A stretch of 50,802 nucleotides of DNA from Guillardia theta CCMP2712 (GCF_000315625.1 NW_005434635.1:544815-595616), one strand, 5' to 3'; positions 36,046 to 46,469 are shown, counted from the stretch's first letter. Made by a program: numbers and translations. Notes: a model not told the origin generated them from the sequence alone.

Positions 36046-39000
36046 TCAAGCTGCTTCATCTTCTCCGACGCATCCTTTTGCTCTTCTCGAACTTTTCCTG
36101 TCAAACATCAGGTGTGAGAGACTGTCATGATCAAGAGGAGGCGCACGGAGCTCTTCCTCCATGCGAGCTTTTTCCTCAAGAATCTTATTTATTTCATCAT
36201 CTGCTCGACTCTCGTCAGTTCCATACTTTTAAGCAATGAACAAACCTGAGCGGGCAGGTGCAGTCTTGGGTTCCTGTTGCAGGGTCTTTTCGTTTAAAAG
36301 TCGATCACGCTCTTCCTGCAGCTTCTTTGCCTCCTCCTCCATCTGCTTCTGCAATTTCTGTCTTTCTAGTTGGAGTCTATTTTGGATCTCCTTTTCGATG
36401 TCTTCCTTAATGTTTTGCGAGCTACTGCCATCCTTCATTGTCTTCAACTCTCTTTCAAGCCGTTCTTTCTCTTGTTTCAGTTTGTTTGCCTCGTCTTGCA
36501 GACGCTTGGCCTCTATCTTGCGCTCTTCTTCGATTCTTTGCTTCTCCAGTCGAGCAGCTTCTAGTTCCTGCCTGAATTTCTCCGCTTCTGCCAACTTTTC
36601 AGCTGTCTCGGGCTTCGTGTTCGAGGCAGTGCCCGCTTCATATTGGCGCATATTCAGATCGTCATCGTCCTCTTCCTCGATTATGAGAATATCGGAGCTC
36701 CATCCCTCCTTCTTGATTTCCGAAGATGCAGATGCAGAGGTAATTGGTCGGAGAAGATTCTCCTCCAGCTCTTTCAATCGAGCTTCCTTCTCCTCGAGCT
36801 CTCGTTGCTTCTTTTCATTCTTCTGATTCATCTCGGCAATCTCTGCATGGGACGCACGAAAGTTTCCCTTCCGGGTGGCGTGATTGGGATTGAAAGACTC
36901 TACTCCTTGGATCTGGAACGAGATGGCCTCTGCTAACAGGGTCTGTTCGAATTCCTCGTTGAGGACGACTGGAAATCTTCTCTTGTGATTAAATATTGGC
37001 TGAGACGTTCTCTCGTTGCATCTCTCTGTGTAGTGCTCTTGCTCATTGAAGTCAATGTAGACGACCAAGTAGTTGTGAAGATGATCGGGAAGACCTCGAG
37101 CAGACAAAATCTCAACTTGCAGAACTGCATTTGACATCCAAATGTCCCGGATGTTTTCTGCTGGCACTCCATCCTCCACCTCAAAGGTCTTGCCCTGCTC
37201 GTTGAGCACTTCAATCTTGACGCTGATCTCGCCCTCCGACTTTCCCTTGTAGTCGATGATTGGCGTCGTCAGTTCAATTGGAATTAGCCAGTAAAGACTG
37301 ACAAAGAACATTTCAGTGAGGGAAAAGGGGGACAGGGTGAGAAAGAATTCATGTATCGCATGCAAAGAAAACATCTGAAGGAACAGAGGTGAAGCAAAAG
37401 AATGCAAATTACAGAGTTAATGCTCCTTGACACTGAAGAGCAAAGAAGAAAAGAGAGACGTCAACAAAGAGAAGGAATGAAGCAGCAAGCTGCAAAAGAG
37501 AAGGTGAATGAAAACAACTTTACCTCTCAAGGTAGACGTGAGCATGACCCAACACAACATCGTCGTCGACATCTCTGAATGGATCTTCTTTTTTCGAATC
37601 TTCTTCTTCGCTGTCCAGCAGGTGGATTTCCCTATGATAGTAATCTCGCATGCTGTAAATGCGATCCATAAACTTTTCCCGCGACCACAGTCGATTCTTC
37701 TCTGTCAATGTATCTACTACTCTGACAGCAATCGTGTTCTCATTCTGCAAGGAGCCTATTGAGTTTCTCCTCATCCTCTGTCTAGTCTCCATGACATTTC
37801 TCTGCACAATCTTGAGCTCAAACTTACATCCCTTGTCAAGCTCCTCACTGATCATGTTTGCTTCGTGGATTAGCGGAAGCATGGATACGATCCTGTCATG
37901 CAGTAATTCATTTTCTCTCCTCTTCTTGCTCTGCTGTGCTCGAAGCTGCTCAGCCTCTTCCTCCCTGTGCCGCAGTTGTTCCTCCAACTGCTTTTGACGC
38001 TCAAGTAGTGCGCGCTCTTCTGCTTCGAATTTCTTCTGCGCTTCCTCCTTCTCCTTTCCAACCAGGCTTTTCATCTCTTCATCCTTTTTCTGAATTATGA
38101 GCTGCTGCTCTTCGAGTTTCTTTTGCACTTCTTCGCGTTCCTGCTGCAATCTTGTCTCTGCTTCTTCAATTTTCTTCTTCATTTCCTCTGCCATCTTCAA
38201 TTCTTGCTCGCTCTCCACCAACACATCTGAATGTCCAGCAGCAATTGCAAGTTCGTGCTGAGCGAATTCCCAGTCGATGACTGGGGCTTCTGGAGGGGTT
38301 TCTCCCCTGGATATTGCCTGCTGACGAAGCCTTTCATGTTCGGCTGCTTCCAGGGGATTGTTAAAGCGGAAGAGATGGTTGTTGCCGAAGCGGATCCTGT
38401 CGTTTTGTTTCAAAAGCTGCGGGCTATCGGAGTCAAGCATAATGCCGTTGATCCAGGTGCGAGAGTTGCCAACTTTAACAATGCTGACTGCTCCACCATC
38501 GTTGATGATGCGACAGTGCTCCTTCGACATGTTGAGCCCCACGAATTTGATAGTTTGCGGCACGTCTGCATCTGGTCTGCCTACAGTTGTAGTCCCGCCG
38601 CGCAGGGCGTAGATGACAGCTCCAGACTTCATCGGATCTTCGTTTATGTTGACCAACTGTGGCATCGAGAGTTCATCCTCCGATACAGCGATTCCCATCT
38701 CTTCCATGATTCGCTTCCTATCTGACTCCATCGCCTCAGCATCTTTGATTTTTTCATCCCATGATTTGTTGAGCTCTTCCAGGAGCTTCTTGCTTTCCGC
38801 CAGCTCCTCTTCGAGCTTGGACTTCTCCCTAGCTGCTTCCTCAGCCTCCTTCCTTGCTGCTGCTGTCAAAGATTCAAGCTCAACCTCGCTCGGAGTGGAT
38901 TTTTCTGCAAGCTTTCTCAGCCGTTCTACCTCTTCCTGCAACTCTCTGATCAGCTTTTGGTTGGGTCTTCATTGACGATGGCGGTGTTCTTGATTTGCTT

Positions 39001-40397
39001 AGCCCGATCTGCATACCGCAAGGTGCTAAGAGTTTCCTGCACATGGAATCAGACAAGATTGGAGTGGAAGCGGAGCTGTACCTCATAATTGATGTCGGCG
39101 GGGGATAAAGCAGCAATCATGATTGTCCTTGAGTTTCCTCCCAGAGATTCTTTGAGCAACCAAGTCAAGATGGAGTCTCGGTAAGGAACAAAAACTTGTT
39201 TTCCTTTCTTCTCGCTTGCATCTGCCAAAGCTGAGATAACATTGCCAAGAGCGGACAAAGATTTGTTGATTGCTGCTCCTTCTTTTAAGCGATCTCCCGT
39301 TGCTCCAGTGCTTGCTGCACGTTCACTTCCAGCGAGATCCACGAGATTTATTTTGCTAACCTTGTCCATTACCTTCATTGTCGTCATGTTTGTTGTCGTT
39401 TGCGTCAGAATGATGGTGAAGATTGTGTGTGCACGGGAGCTTGTTGCGTTCATCTGCGTTGAAGCAACAGTACGAGCTCGAGTTCCTTCATCCATCAATT
39501 GCTCGATGTAAGCTAAATCCTTGACGGGTAAGAGCGCAAGACCGTCGACGTAAGGGCCCTGTTTTCAGTTCAGGTTCTGGAAGACTTCAGGGATCAAGTA
39601 CCGTCTTTGAATTATCTCGTACTTTCAACCCACTCTCATTGCTTTTGTTTGTGGGGTTAAACAGGTCTCTGACTTTTTCGTTGTATATTTCCATCATGCT
39701 TGCTTCAACCTTTGAAAATACTTTTCATGCTTTGTCATATTCTTGACGTGAGTTAGAGTACCTTAAATGTAACTGTACTATCCGGGTTCTCTGAGATTCT
39801 TCTAAACAATTCTGACAATCGATGTTATGGCAGGTCATTTCGATACGACATCACCTTGACAGGCACAAGGGATGATGCCTTTATCCACGCCATAACCAAC
39901 CATGGAGTAAGACTTTCCCGAACCTGAGTGAGTGTCAACTTAGCCGATGAATTTCCAACGTGATACCTGTTTGCCCATATGCAAACAGGCTGACATTGTA
40001 ACCCTACAGATCATCAGCAATATTTTTGTTGAAATACGATGCGATCTAAACCTTCCAAGCATTCTCTAGCACTCCGATACCAAGATCGTTAAAGACGATC
40101 TGAACATGCTTGAGATAATTTTGTTTGTTGATGAGAGATCATACCGCTTGTGTTGCGAAGTTTGGGTCGGAAGGGTTGTGACTCCAATAAGAATAATCGA
40201 AGGCGAAACTTTTCTCTTCGTTACTTTCAGGATTTCTGATTGTCGTTGTTCTGTACAGAAGGGTAACTAATTAGGATCAAAAGGTAAGATAAAATGTTTC
40301 ACTTCTCATGCATGGATATGATGCATACGCTATTTTTCTCTTTCTCCCTGTTGTTAAAGGGACGAACACGAACAGCAACTTTGACATTATCCGACAT
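36046..40397 (-). CDS. Kinesin-3 type motor with FHA domain
   Basis: Microtubule plus-end motor, probably for organelle or vesicle transport. ATG 40397 starts [17 protein letters not shown]. Next come [33 protein letters not shown], and [13 protein letters not shown] joined across an intron to [11 protein letters not shown], which together form the P-loop. Then [27 protein letters not shown] (switch I), [12 protein letters not shown] (switch II) and [16 protein letters not shown]. The neck follows ([15 protein letters not shown] and [12 protein letters not shown]). An FHA domain (about 38620-38370) has [21 protein letters not shown] and [10 protein letters not shown]. Long coiled coils occupy 38230-37860 and 36840-36250. 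Between them a region at about 37520-37000 resembles the KIF1-type segment. The final exon ends at TGA 36046-36048 ([17 protein letters not shown]). No PH domain is seen, although animal KIF1A/UNC-104 have one. About ten introns. Confidence 0.9.
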
Positions 40398-40564
40398 CTT
40401 ATAGTTGCAAACAACTAGGCAAACAAGTTGATTAGAGACCTTCAAGAGAAGCAATAAAGAAAACAGGAAGAAACAGCGTCAAACTTACATCTCTAGTCGA
40501 GCTAAGCTTGCTCAGGCATTATGTTCCTATTCACCGGCTCCTATTGCTCAACTGATCAGGTCAT
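40398..40564. other. Boundary between last host gene and subtelomeric array
   Basis: About 170 bases upstream of the kinesin start codon before TTTAGG-like words begin. It must hold the kinesin promoter, so the retroelement array abuts the promoter of a host gene. Confidence 0.5.
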
Positions 40565-40680
40565 TTAGGTTTAGCTGGGTTTAGGGTTAAAGTGAGGGTT
40601 TAGGGTTAAGAGTTTAGCCCAAAATGAGGCCAAGCAGGGTTTAGGGTTTAGGGTTTAGGGTTTAGGGTTTAGGGTTTAGA
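40565..40680 (+). repeat. Degenerate then perfect TTTAGGG tract
   Basis: Starts with diverged words (TTTAGGTTTAGCTGGGTTTAG, GGGTTAAAGTGAGGG, GGGTTAAGAG) and ends with five near-perfect TTTAGGG units at about 40641-40680. The G-rich strand is the + strand, so the chromosome end would be to the right if this was once a terminus. The gradient from diverged to perfect suggests an old telomere tract overlaid by newer material. Confidence 0.85.
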
Positions 40681-41019
40681 GGCGCCGTTATTTTCGGCAG
40701 GGCGCCGTTATTTTCGGCAGGGCGCCGTTATTTTCGGCAGGGCGCCGTTATTTTCGGCAGGGCGCCGTTATTTTCGGCAGGCGCCGTTATTTTCGGCAGG
40801 GCGCCGTTATTTTCGGCAGGGCGCCGTTATTTTCGGCAGGGCGCCGTTAATTTCGGCAGGGCGCCGTTATTTTCGGCAGGGCGCCGTTATTTTCGGCAGG
40901 GCGCCGTTATTTTCGGCAGGGCGCCGTTATTTTCGGCAGGGCGCCGTTATTTTCGGCAGGGCGCCGTTATTTTCGGCAGGGCGCCGTTATTTTCGGCAGG
41001 GCGCCGTTATTTTCGGCAG
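40681..41019 (+). repeat. 17 x 20-bp tandem repeat at the 5' end of element A
   Basis: Unit GGCGCCGTTATTTTCGGCAG, 17 copies; the sixth is 19 bp (one G missing) and one carries TTAA for TTAT. The unit contains palindrome GGCGCC and an inverted pair GCCG/CGGC around TTATTTT, so the RNA could form a row of small hairpins. It sits directly after TTTAGGG repeats and before the ORF leader. Element B lacks it. Near identity implies recent expansion or homogenisation. Confidence 0.97.
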
Positions 41020-41109
41020 CATGGCTCCTCGTCAGGTGTAGGGGAAGCCGCCAGGGCGCCAAGGAAGCTGCAAGCGAGAGGTTTGTATACTTCAAATAGC
41101 TTTCTAAGT

Positions 41110-43218
41110 ATGGTTCTTCAGTATGATGAAAATGTTCGCAACCTGCTGTATCGGAGATCATGCCAATACACGCAGAGCGGACTTGTGGATGCCTCTGTCC
41201 TCGAAGCTGATCTCGTCGAGAGGGTGAAGAGCTTCGCGAAGCGTTATCCGAACAGCAGGACAGCCCAGGCTTGCAAGGCTGTGGAGGGATGCACCCCCGA
41301 CGCTATCGCAGAAGCCATCCGCTCGACATGTCAGCACTGGCAGGCACGACGTGAGTTTCTGCAAGAAGCGATGACTGGATGGAGTGAGCAGATTGAAGAA
41401 GCCAAGAAGGAGAAGGTCGAGACATACACCGCCTCAGCAGGCACTGCGGCGAGGTGACTTCCTTCATCTCCATGACTCTCCTGGGCATCTCCTCGGTGTA
41501 TGTCAACCATGAAGAAAAGCTGAAGAAGAAATTTGAAGAGATCGGACTGATCGTAGACTCAGTGCAAGAGAGTAAAGCAATCATGTGGAAGGCTCCGTAT
41601 AGACCCGAGATAGCGAGTGCTGAGGAGATCCCGGTGACTGTTTCCTTCCTCCGCAATGCACAAGCGGAGAAGCTCTGGCAGGGAAGAGAGGACTTCGCGA
41701 TCGATGGTCGCAAGTTCACAGCTGTACATGTGAGCATCGTGCACGATCGATCTTTCAAGATTCGAGCCAAGAGAGGACCCTGGGGCAAAGGGGGCAGCTT
41801 GGCAGAGCTGACTCACCTGCTAACCTTGGGCGGCATGACAACGGCTGAGATAGCTGCCGTCTATCGCTATCAGCTGCTGCGCCAGTCCCTTGCAGCGGTC
41901 CAACTCCAGCCGCTGGCAGGCATGCTGGTCGCTGGGGCGCCAGGACAGCAAGTTCATCGCTGTAGGGGCCAACGTCATCTGGAGACAGAGGGAGGTGGAG
42001 TGGATCGTCTCCTCGAGCTGCCCAGAGGCGAATGATACAGCATTTCGAGCTTTCCGAGAGAGCGAAGCGATGGAGGGAGTACACCTGACTCTGTTCAGCG
42101 AGGACCCGAAGATCAGAGAGGCGCTCGCAGTCGAGTTGACAGCTGATCGCTTTGTGTCCAGAAATAAGTTGAAGAAGGCATCAAGACTGCAGAAGAAGGC
42201 AGGCGGCAAGGACGGCAAGGAGATCAAGATCATCATCAAGTCGACGGCGGCATCTGGTCGCTTCACGAGGAAGGAGATGGAGGGGCTGTGCAACGGCGGC
42301 AACACGTCTATCGCAAGAGTCAAGAGAGTCTTGTTGGAGATCGCTAACAGGCTCGAGATCAACGTTGAAGGCATCGACATGGAGGAGGATTTGAACACCA
42401 AGTCCTGGAACGGGTCCAAGCTATGCATCCTCCTCGGCTCCACGGAGGATGCTCGACGCATGATGAAGGAGCTGCCCTTCTATCTCGAAGGCGCAGCAAC
42501 CAAGCTCGAAGCAGTCGGCTTCGACAAGGAGCCTGACTCTGAGGCGGCTGGTCAGCGGGGCACCAGCGACGCAGCGCAGCGACAGGAGGAGAGCGAGGGA
42601 GAGTGGCTGGAGTTTACAGACCTGGAGAGGATCACAATGGAGGCAGCATCTCCGTCAAGCCAAGAGGACATGCAGCTCGTCAGCGAGCTGTCAGCAGTCA
42701 TCGAAGATGCAGCTTCTTTGAACGAGGCGGGGACGAGCGAGCCGATCAAGCTGGTCCTGGACAAGGCCGTTGGCAACCTCCACGACACGTTCTACTCTCC
42801 GGGGAGCCTGGAGTTCATGTCGCTGGGAGAGTGGGCGAAGATGCCAGAGGAGCAGGGAGTTGGGCGCAACGTTCTCAAGGAGAAGCTGGGGAAGTGGCTG
42901 CAGAGCAAGCGCTGGACTCGCGTGCAAGGAGAGAGCAAGAAGGCAAGGAGGGGCAGCGCGTTCTCGCCACGGGCAACGGCAGCTGCTGAGCTTGAGCAGG
43001 AGGCGGAGAGCGACGACATAGAGCGTCGATCTCTTAGCTTCCTGTTCATAGCACTGAGTAAATTCGCAGAGATGCATGTGCTGGCCTGCTCGCTGAAGGT
43101 GGACAAGAAGGACCGACTGCGGGTGGAGATGAGGGAAGATGGCGAAGAAGAGGAAGACATGGAGGAAGAGCAAGGCGAGGGCGAGGAAGAAGACGGGGCG
43201 AGCCCGTACCGAGCTTGA
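41110..43218 (+). pseudogene. Element A ORF, frameshifted relative of element B ORF
   Basis: The homologous start is ATG 41110 (MVLQYDENVRNLLYRRSC); a further in-frame ATG at 41083 lies in the leader. The protein follows element B closely but needs two frame changes. The first is near 41435-41460, where VETY is followed by a divergent linker before TSFISMTLLGISS. The second is near 41925-41950, just before FIAVGANVIWRQREVEW. The last frame is open to TGA 43216-43218 and shows FTRKEMEGLCNGGNTS with IARVKRVLLEIANRL, as in B. The C-terminus is acidic (EEEDMEEEQGEGEEED). Both breaks fall in linkers rather than in the most conserved blocks, so programmed frameshifting cannot be fully dismissed, though decay is simpler. 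Confidence 0.75.
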
Positions 43219-43250
43219 GCTGAGCTCAAGGTAATGAGAGAAGGTGGAGG

Positions 43251-43460
43251 CGACCGAAGGCCAAGGTGAGGAGAGGCAACTCTCCTGACTGAGGCTGAGG
43301 AAGCTGAATGGAGGAGGAGTAGGTGGCGACCGAAGGCCAAGGTGAGGAGAGGCAACTCTTCTGACTGAGGCTGAGGAAGCTGAATGGAGGTAGAGTAGGT
43401 GGCGACCGAAGGCCAAGGTGAGGAGAGGCAACTCTTTTGACTGAGGCTGAGGAAGCCAAG
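43251..43460 (+). repeat. Three 76-bp direct repeats in element A 3' region
   Basis: The word CGACCGAAGGCCAAGGTGAG recurs at 43251, 43327 and 43403 (spacing 76 and 76), each followed by a GGCAACTC word and GACTGAGGCTGAGGAAG. Element B has a related but diverged block (GGCCGAAGGCCGG and GGCTGAGGCCGGGGAAG) at 46208-46328. Confidence 0.9.
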
Positions 43461-43597
43461 AGAAGACAGCAAAAGTAGAAAGTAGAAAGACGCCTCAGAA
43501 GCAGGGTTCGCATTGTAGGCCGTGTACTCCCAGTGCTCGAGCGCCTCTTTAGACTAGGATCAAATTGCATAAGCCCACAACGAGGCCGAGCAACATT

Positions 43598-43656
43598 CTA
43601 GCATTCTAATAAACTCACATAATAATAATAATAATAATAGGGTTTAGGGTTTAGGG
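43598..43656 (+). promoter_or_regulatory. Element A 3' end: poly(A)-signal-like word, TAA run, telomere repeats
   Basis: CTAGCATTCTAATAAACTC (43598-43616) is followed by CACA, an (ATA)n run to 43638, and AGGGTTTAGGGTTTAGGG (43639-43656). AATAAA within it could serve as a cleavage signal. The same signature occurs at the ends of elements B and C, which marks it as a shared RNA 3' end likely recognised by the reverse transcriptase. Confidence 0.75.
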
Positions 43657-43762
43657 CCGCCCCTTCCCGAGGCATGCACATCCGCGGCGCGTAGGGAGAG
43701 CGCAAGGGGACCGGAGGAAGCTGCGAGCAAGTTCTTGGTATAGTTCAAACAGCTTTCTAAGC

Positions 43763-45913
43763 ATGGTACTACAGTATGATGAGAGCGTTCGCAGCCTGCT
43801 GTATCGGAGATCATGCCAATACACGCAGGGCGAGCGCTCTGGAGGCCACGTCGAGGAGGCCGCCGACCTCGTCGAGAGGGTGAAGAGCTTCGCGAAGCGG
43901 TATCCTGGTAGTAGGACAGCTCAGGCTTGCAGAGCTGAGGGGGGATGCACTCCCGACGCTATCGCTGAAGCCATCCGCTCGACATGTCGGCAGGCGAGAC
44001 GCGACCTGTTTGAAGACTCTCTGAGTGAATGGAGCTCAGAGTCGAGAGCATGGTTTATTCAACAGATGGAGGAGGCCAAGAAACAGAATGTCGAGACATA
44101 CATCGGCACCGAAGGCACCGAGGGGACCTCCTTCATCTCCATGACTCTCCTAGGGATTTCCTCGATGTATGTTCGACAAGAAGAAAAGTTGAAATCGAAG
44201 CTTATGGAGCTAGGTCTCATGGTAGACTCAGTCGATGGAGTCGACAAGGCCATCATGTGGAAAGCACCTTACAGACCTGAGATAGCACGAGCAGACGACA
44301 TCTCAGTCACCGTCTCCTTCCTTCGGAATGAAGCAGCCATGGAGCTATGGGAAGGCAGGAAAGAATACTGCATAGAAGGGAGAGCCTTCCGAGCCACAGA
44401 GGTGAGCATTGCACACGACCGGTCGTTCAAGCTTCGAGCCAAGCGAGGACCTTGGGGCAAGGGAGGGAGCCTTGCCGAGCTATCGCAGCTCTTAGCTCTC
44501 GGAGGAATGTCGACGGCTGAGATCGCTCAGATTTATCGATTTCAGCTGCTCTCGCAATCTCTTGCAGCCGCAGAGGTACAACCACTTGCAGGCATGCTCT
44601 TGCAGGGTCCTGGGCAGAGAGGTCGCAAGGGGCCGAGCCCGAAGACGTATGTCGCTGTTGGGGCAAGTACGGGCACTCTCCAGCAAAAAGAGCTAGAGTG
44701 GGTGCTCAGCTCGCCTTCGACGGCAAGCTGCGAGCAGACCTTGGCCTCGTTCAGAGAGAGCGAGGCGATGGAGGGGGTGCATCTCACTCTCATCAGCGAC
44801 GACGCCAAGCTCAGAGAGACGTTTGCAGTCGAGCTCACAGCCGACACCTTCGTGCCGAGGGGAAAGATTGCCAAGCAGAGGAAGGCACTTCGCGAGAGAG
44901 ATCATGCGGGGCGCAGCAGCTTCAGAGTACAGATCAAGTCGAGGTCAAGCATGAGCACAGGCCGCTTCTCGAGGAAGGAGATGGAAGCGCTGTGCGGAGG
45001 AGGTAACACATCGATCACGAGAGTCAAGCGAGCCATGTTGGAGTTAGCAAGAAGAATGAACCTCAAGCTGGTCAGCGTCGAGGTCGAGGAGGATCGTGAC
45101 ACGCTCAGCTGGGATGGGAGCCTGATAGCTCTCTCCCTGGCGACCAAGGCAGAGGCTCGACGCTTGATGGAAGACATGCCCTTCTACTTGGAAGGGATCC
45201 TGGAAGTCAAGCTGGAAGCTATGGGTTTTAAGCTCAACCCTCAGCATGAGGAGGAGAGGAGCCCGAGCAGCGAGGAGCAAGCCCAAGAGCCCCAAGGGCA
45301 GCAGCAAGGCGCTGGATGGCTGGAGCTCAGCGACATCGACAGGATTACTATGGAAGCAGCGTCGCCGTCAGGGCCAGTCGACCAACAGGTCTTGCTCGAC
45401 CTCTCGACGATGCTCTTGGAGACATCAGAGGAGGAGCTGCTAGCTGGCAAGCCGATCTCGCTGGAGCTAGACAAGAGTGTTGGCAAGCTGCATGACACCT
45501 TCTGCTCGCCGGGCAACGTGGAGTTCATGACGCTCGGAGCTTGGGCAGCCACGCCGACGCTGGGATCGAAGCGAAACATGATGAAAGAAAAGCTCAGAGC
45601 GTACCTCGGCGAGCAGCGCTGGACACGGGTGCAAGGGAACAAGGCAGCGAGGAGGGGCAGCGCCTTCTCTCCAAGGGCAGCAGCGACTGATGCGCTCGAG
45701 CAGGAGGCTGAGAGCGATGACATCGAGAGTCGATCTGTAAGCCTCTTGTTTCTTGCGATCAGTAAATTTGCTGAGCACCATGGGTTGAGCTGCACGGGCA
45801 AGGTCGACAAGCAAGACCGACTGCGGCTGATGATGAGGGAGGAAGTCGACATGGAGGCGGAGGAGGGCGAGGGCGTGGAGGAGGAGGCCGGTGCAGGCCC
45901 CTCGCGCGCTTGA
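43763..45913 (+). CDS. Element B ORF, candidate Gag/ORF1-like protein of unrecognised family
   Basis: 716 residues, intronless, intact. I do not recognise the family and see no CCHC knuckle or reverse transcriptase motif. Blocks conserved with element A: LLYRRSCQYTQ and VKSFAKRYP near the start; TSFISMTLLGISSMYV to about residue 230, where SVTVSFLRNEAAMELWEGR could be the last strands of an RRM-like fold (weak inference); HDRSFKLRAKRGPWGKGGSL; EGVHLTLISDDAKLRE; FSRKEMEALCGGGNTS with a basic helix RVKRAMLELARRM; MEDMPFYLEG; KLHDTFCSPGNVEFM; ARRGSAFSPRA; and an acidic tail. Basic patches and tail are compatible with an RNA- or DNA-binding structural protein. The start is ATG 43763, the only one shared with element A in context. 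Conservation of blocks between A and B despite A's decay implies past selection. Confidence 0.75.
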   Translation: MVLQYDESVRSLLYRRSCQYTQGERSGGHVEEAADLVERVKSFAKRYPGSRTAQACRAEGGCTPDAIAEAIRSTCRQARRDLFEDSLSEWSSESRAWFIQQMEEAKKQNVETYIGTEGTEGTSFISMTLLGISSMYVRQEEKLKSKLMELGLMVDSVDGVDKAIMWKAPYRPEIARADDISVTVSFLRNEAAMELWEGRKEYCIEGRAFRATEVSIAHDRSFKLRAKRGPWGKGGSLAELSQLLALGGMSTAEIAQIYRFQLLSQSLAAAEVQPLAGMLLQGPGQRGRKGPSPKTYVAVGASTGTLQQKELEWVLSSPSTASCEQTLASFRESEAMEGVHLTLISDDAKLRETFAVELTADTFVPRGKIAKQRKALRERDHAGRSSFRVQIKSRSSMSTGRFSRKEMEALCGGGNTSITRVKRAMLELARRMNLKLVSVEVEEDRDTLSWDGSLIALSLATKAEARRLMEDMPFYLEGILEVKLEAMGFKLNPQHEEERSPSSEEQAQEPQGQQQGAGWLELSDIDRITMEAASPSGPVDQQVLLDLSTMLLETSEEELLAGKPISLELDKSVGKLHDTFCSPGNVEFMTLGAWAATPTLGSKRNMMKEKLRAYLGEQRWTRVQGNKAARRGSAFSPRAAATDALEQEAESDDIESRSVSLLFLAISKFAEHHGLSCTGKVDKQDRLRLMMREEVDMEAEEGEGVEEEAGAGPSRA

Positions 45914-46034
45914 GGCTCGAGTCAAGTCTTAGAGGTGGACAAGAGGCGGAGCGGAGCTGTGGGCCCCATGGGGGGAAGGAGGAAGAAATAAATGAGGTGG
46001 ACATGGGGCAAGCAACGAAGGTAAGGGCAGGTAA

Positions 46035-46130
46035 GCCGGTGGGGGAGGGGGGAGGGGGGCCGGGAGGAGGAGGCCGGGCGGAGGCCGGCCGGGCTCTAGG
46101 GCCCGGTCCGGACCGAGGCCCGGGGGAAGG
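46035..46130 (+). other. G-rich tract in element B 3' region
   Basis: Contains GGTGGGGGAGGGGGGAGGGG followed by GCCGGGAGGAGG and later GGGCCCGG. At least four runs of three or more G lie within about 30 bases, enough for a G-quadruplex in RNA or DNA. Strand-specific: G on the sense strand. Confidence 0.7.
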
Positions 46131-46469
46131 GACGTGAGTCCCAGGGACCCATACGCATTCCACCTACCACCTTATCTCCTGATTGTCCTTATCCCTCATT
46201 CACTCACTGGCCGAAGGCCGGCCGAGACCGCCAAGGTGTGTCGGAGCCGAGGAAGCAACACAAGTTGAAAGCACGGACGACCCAGGCCAAGGCCGGCGGA
46301 GGAAACTCCACTGGCTGAGGCCGGGGAAGACCACTGAAGTATATCAGAGGAGGGAGCAGAGCAGAAGCACGGCTGCCATAAGGGCCAGCCAAGTCGGGCC
46401 GAACTGCCAGGTCACGAGATCCCTGTTAGACTAGAATAGAGCAAGGTGATAACAAGCCATGCAACCTAC

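Larger units (their letters stand above)
40681..43656 (+). mobile_element. Telomere-associated element A (ORF-only, decayed)
   Basis: Unit bounded by TTTAGGG tracts: 40641-40680 on the left and 43639-43656 on the right. Order: 17 copies of a 20-bp repeat, a short leader, one long ORF of the same family as element B but broken by two frameshifts, a 3' region with three 76-bp repeats, then TTTAGACTAG (43548), CTAGCATTCTAATAAACTC (43598) and a TAA run running into AGGGTTTAGGG. No introns, no reverse transcriptase. These are the features expected of a non-autonomous retroelement inserted at telomere repeats. There is no clear target-site duplication, as expected for insertion into repeats. Confidence 0.75.

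Noticed and set aside
36229-36826. Plus-strand Ser/Phe-rich ORFs opposite the kinesin coiled coil
   Set aside because: Antisense shadows of Glu/Lys/Leu-rich coiled-coil codons.
40681-41019. CRISPR-like array
   Set aside because: The 20-bp units are directly adjacent without spacers, in a eukaryotic context with spliced genes.
41303-43570. Long minus-strand ORFs opposite elements A and B
   Set aside because: They mirror high-GC codons of the sense ORF and its 3' repeats and have no conserved motif of their own.
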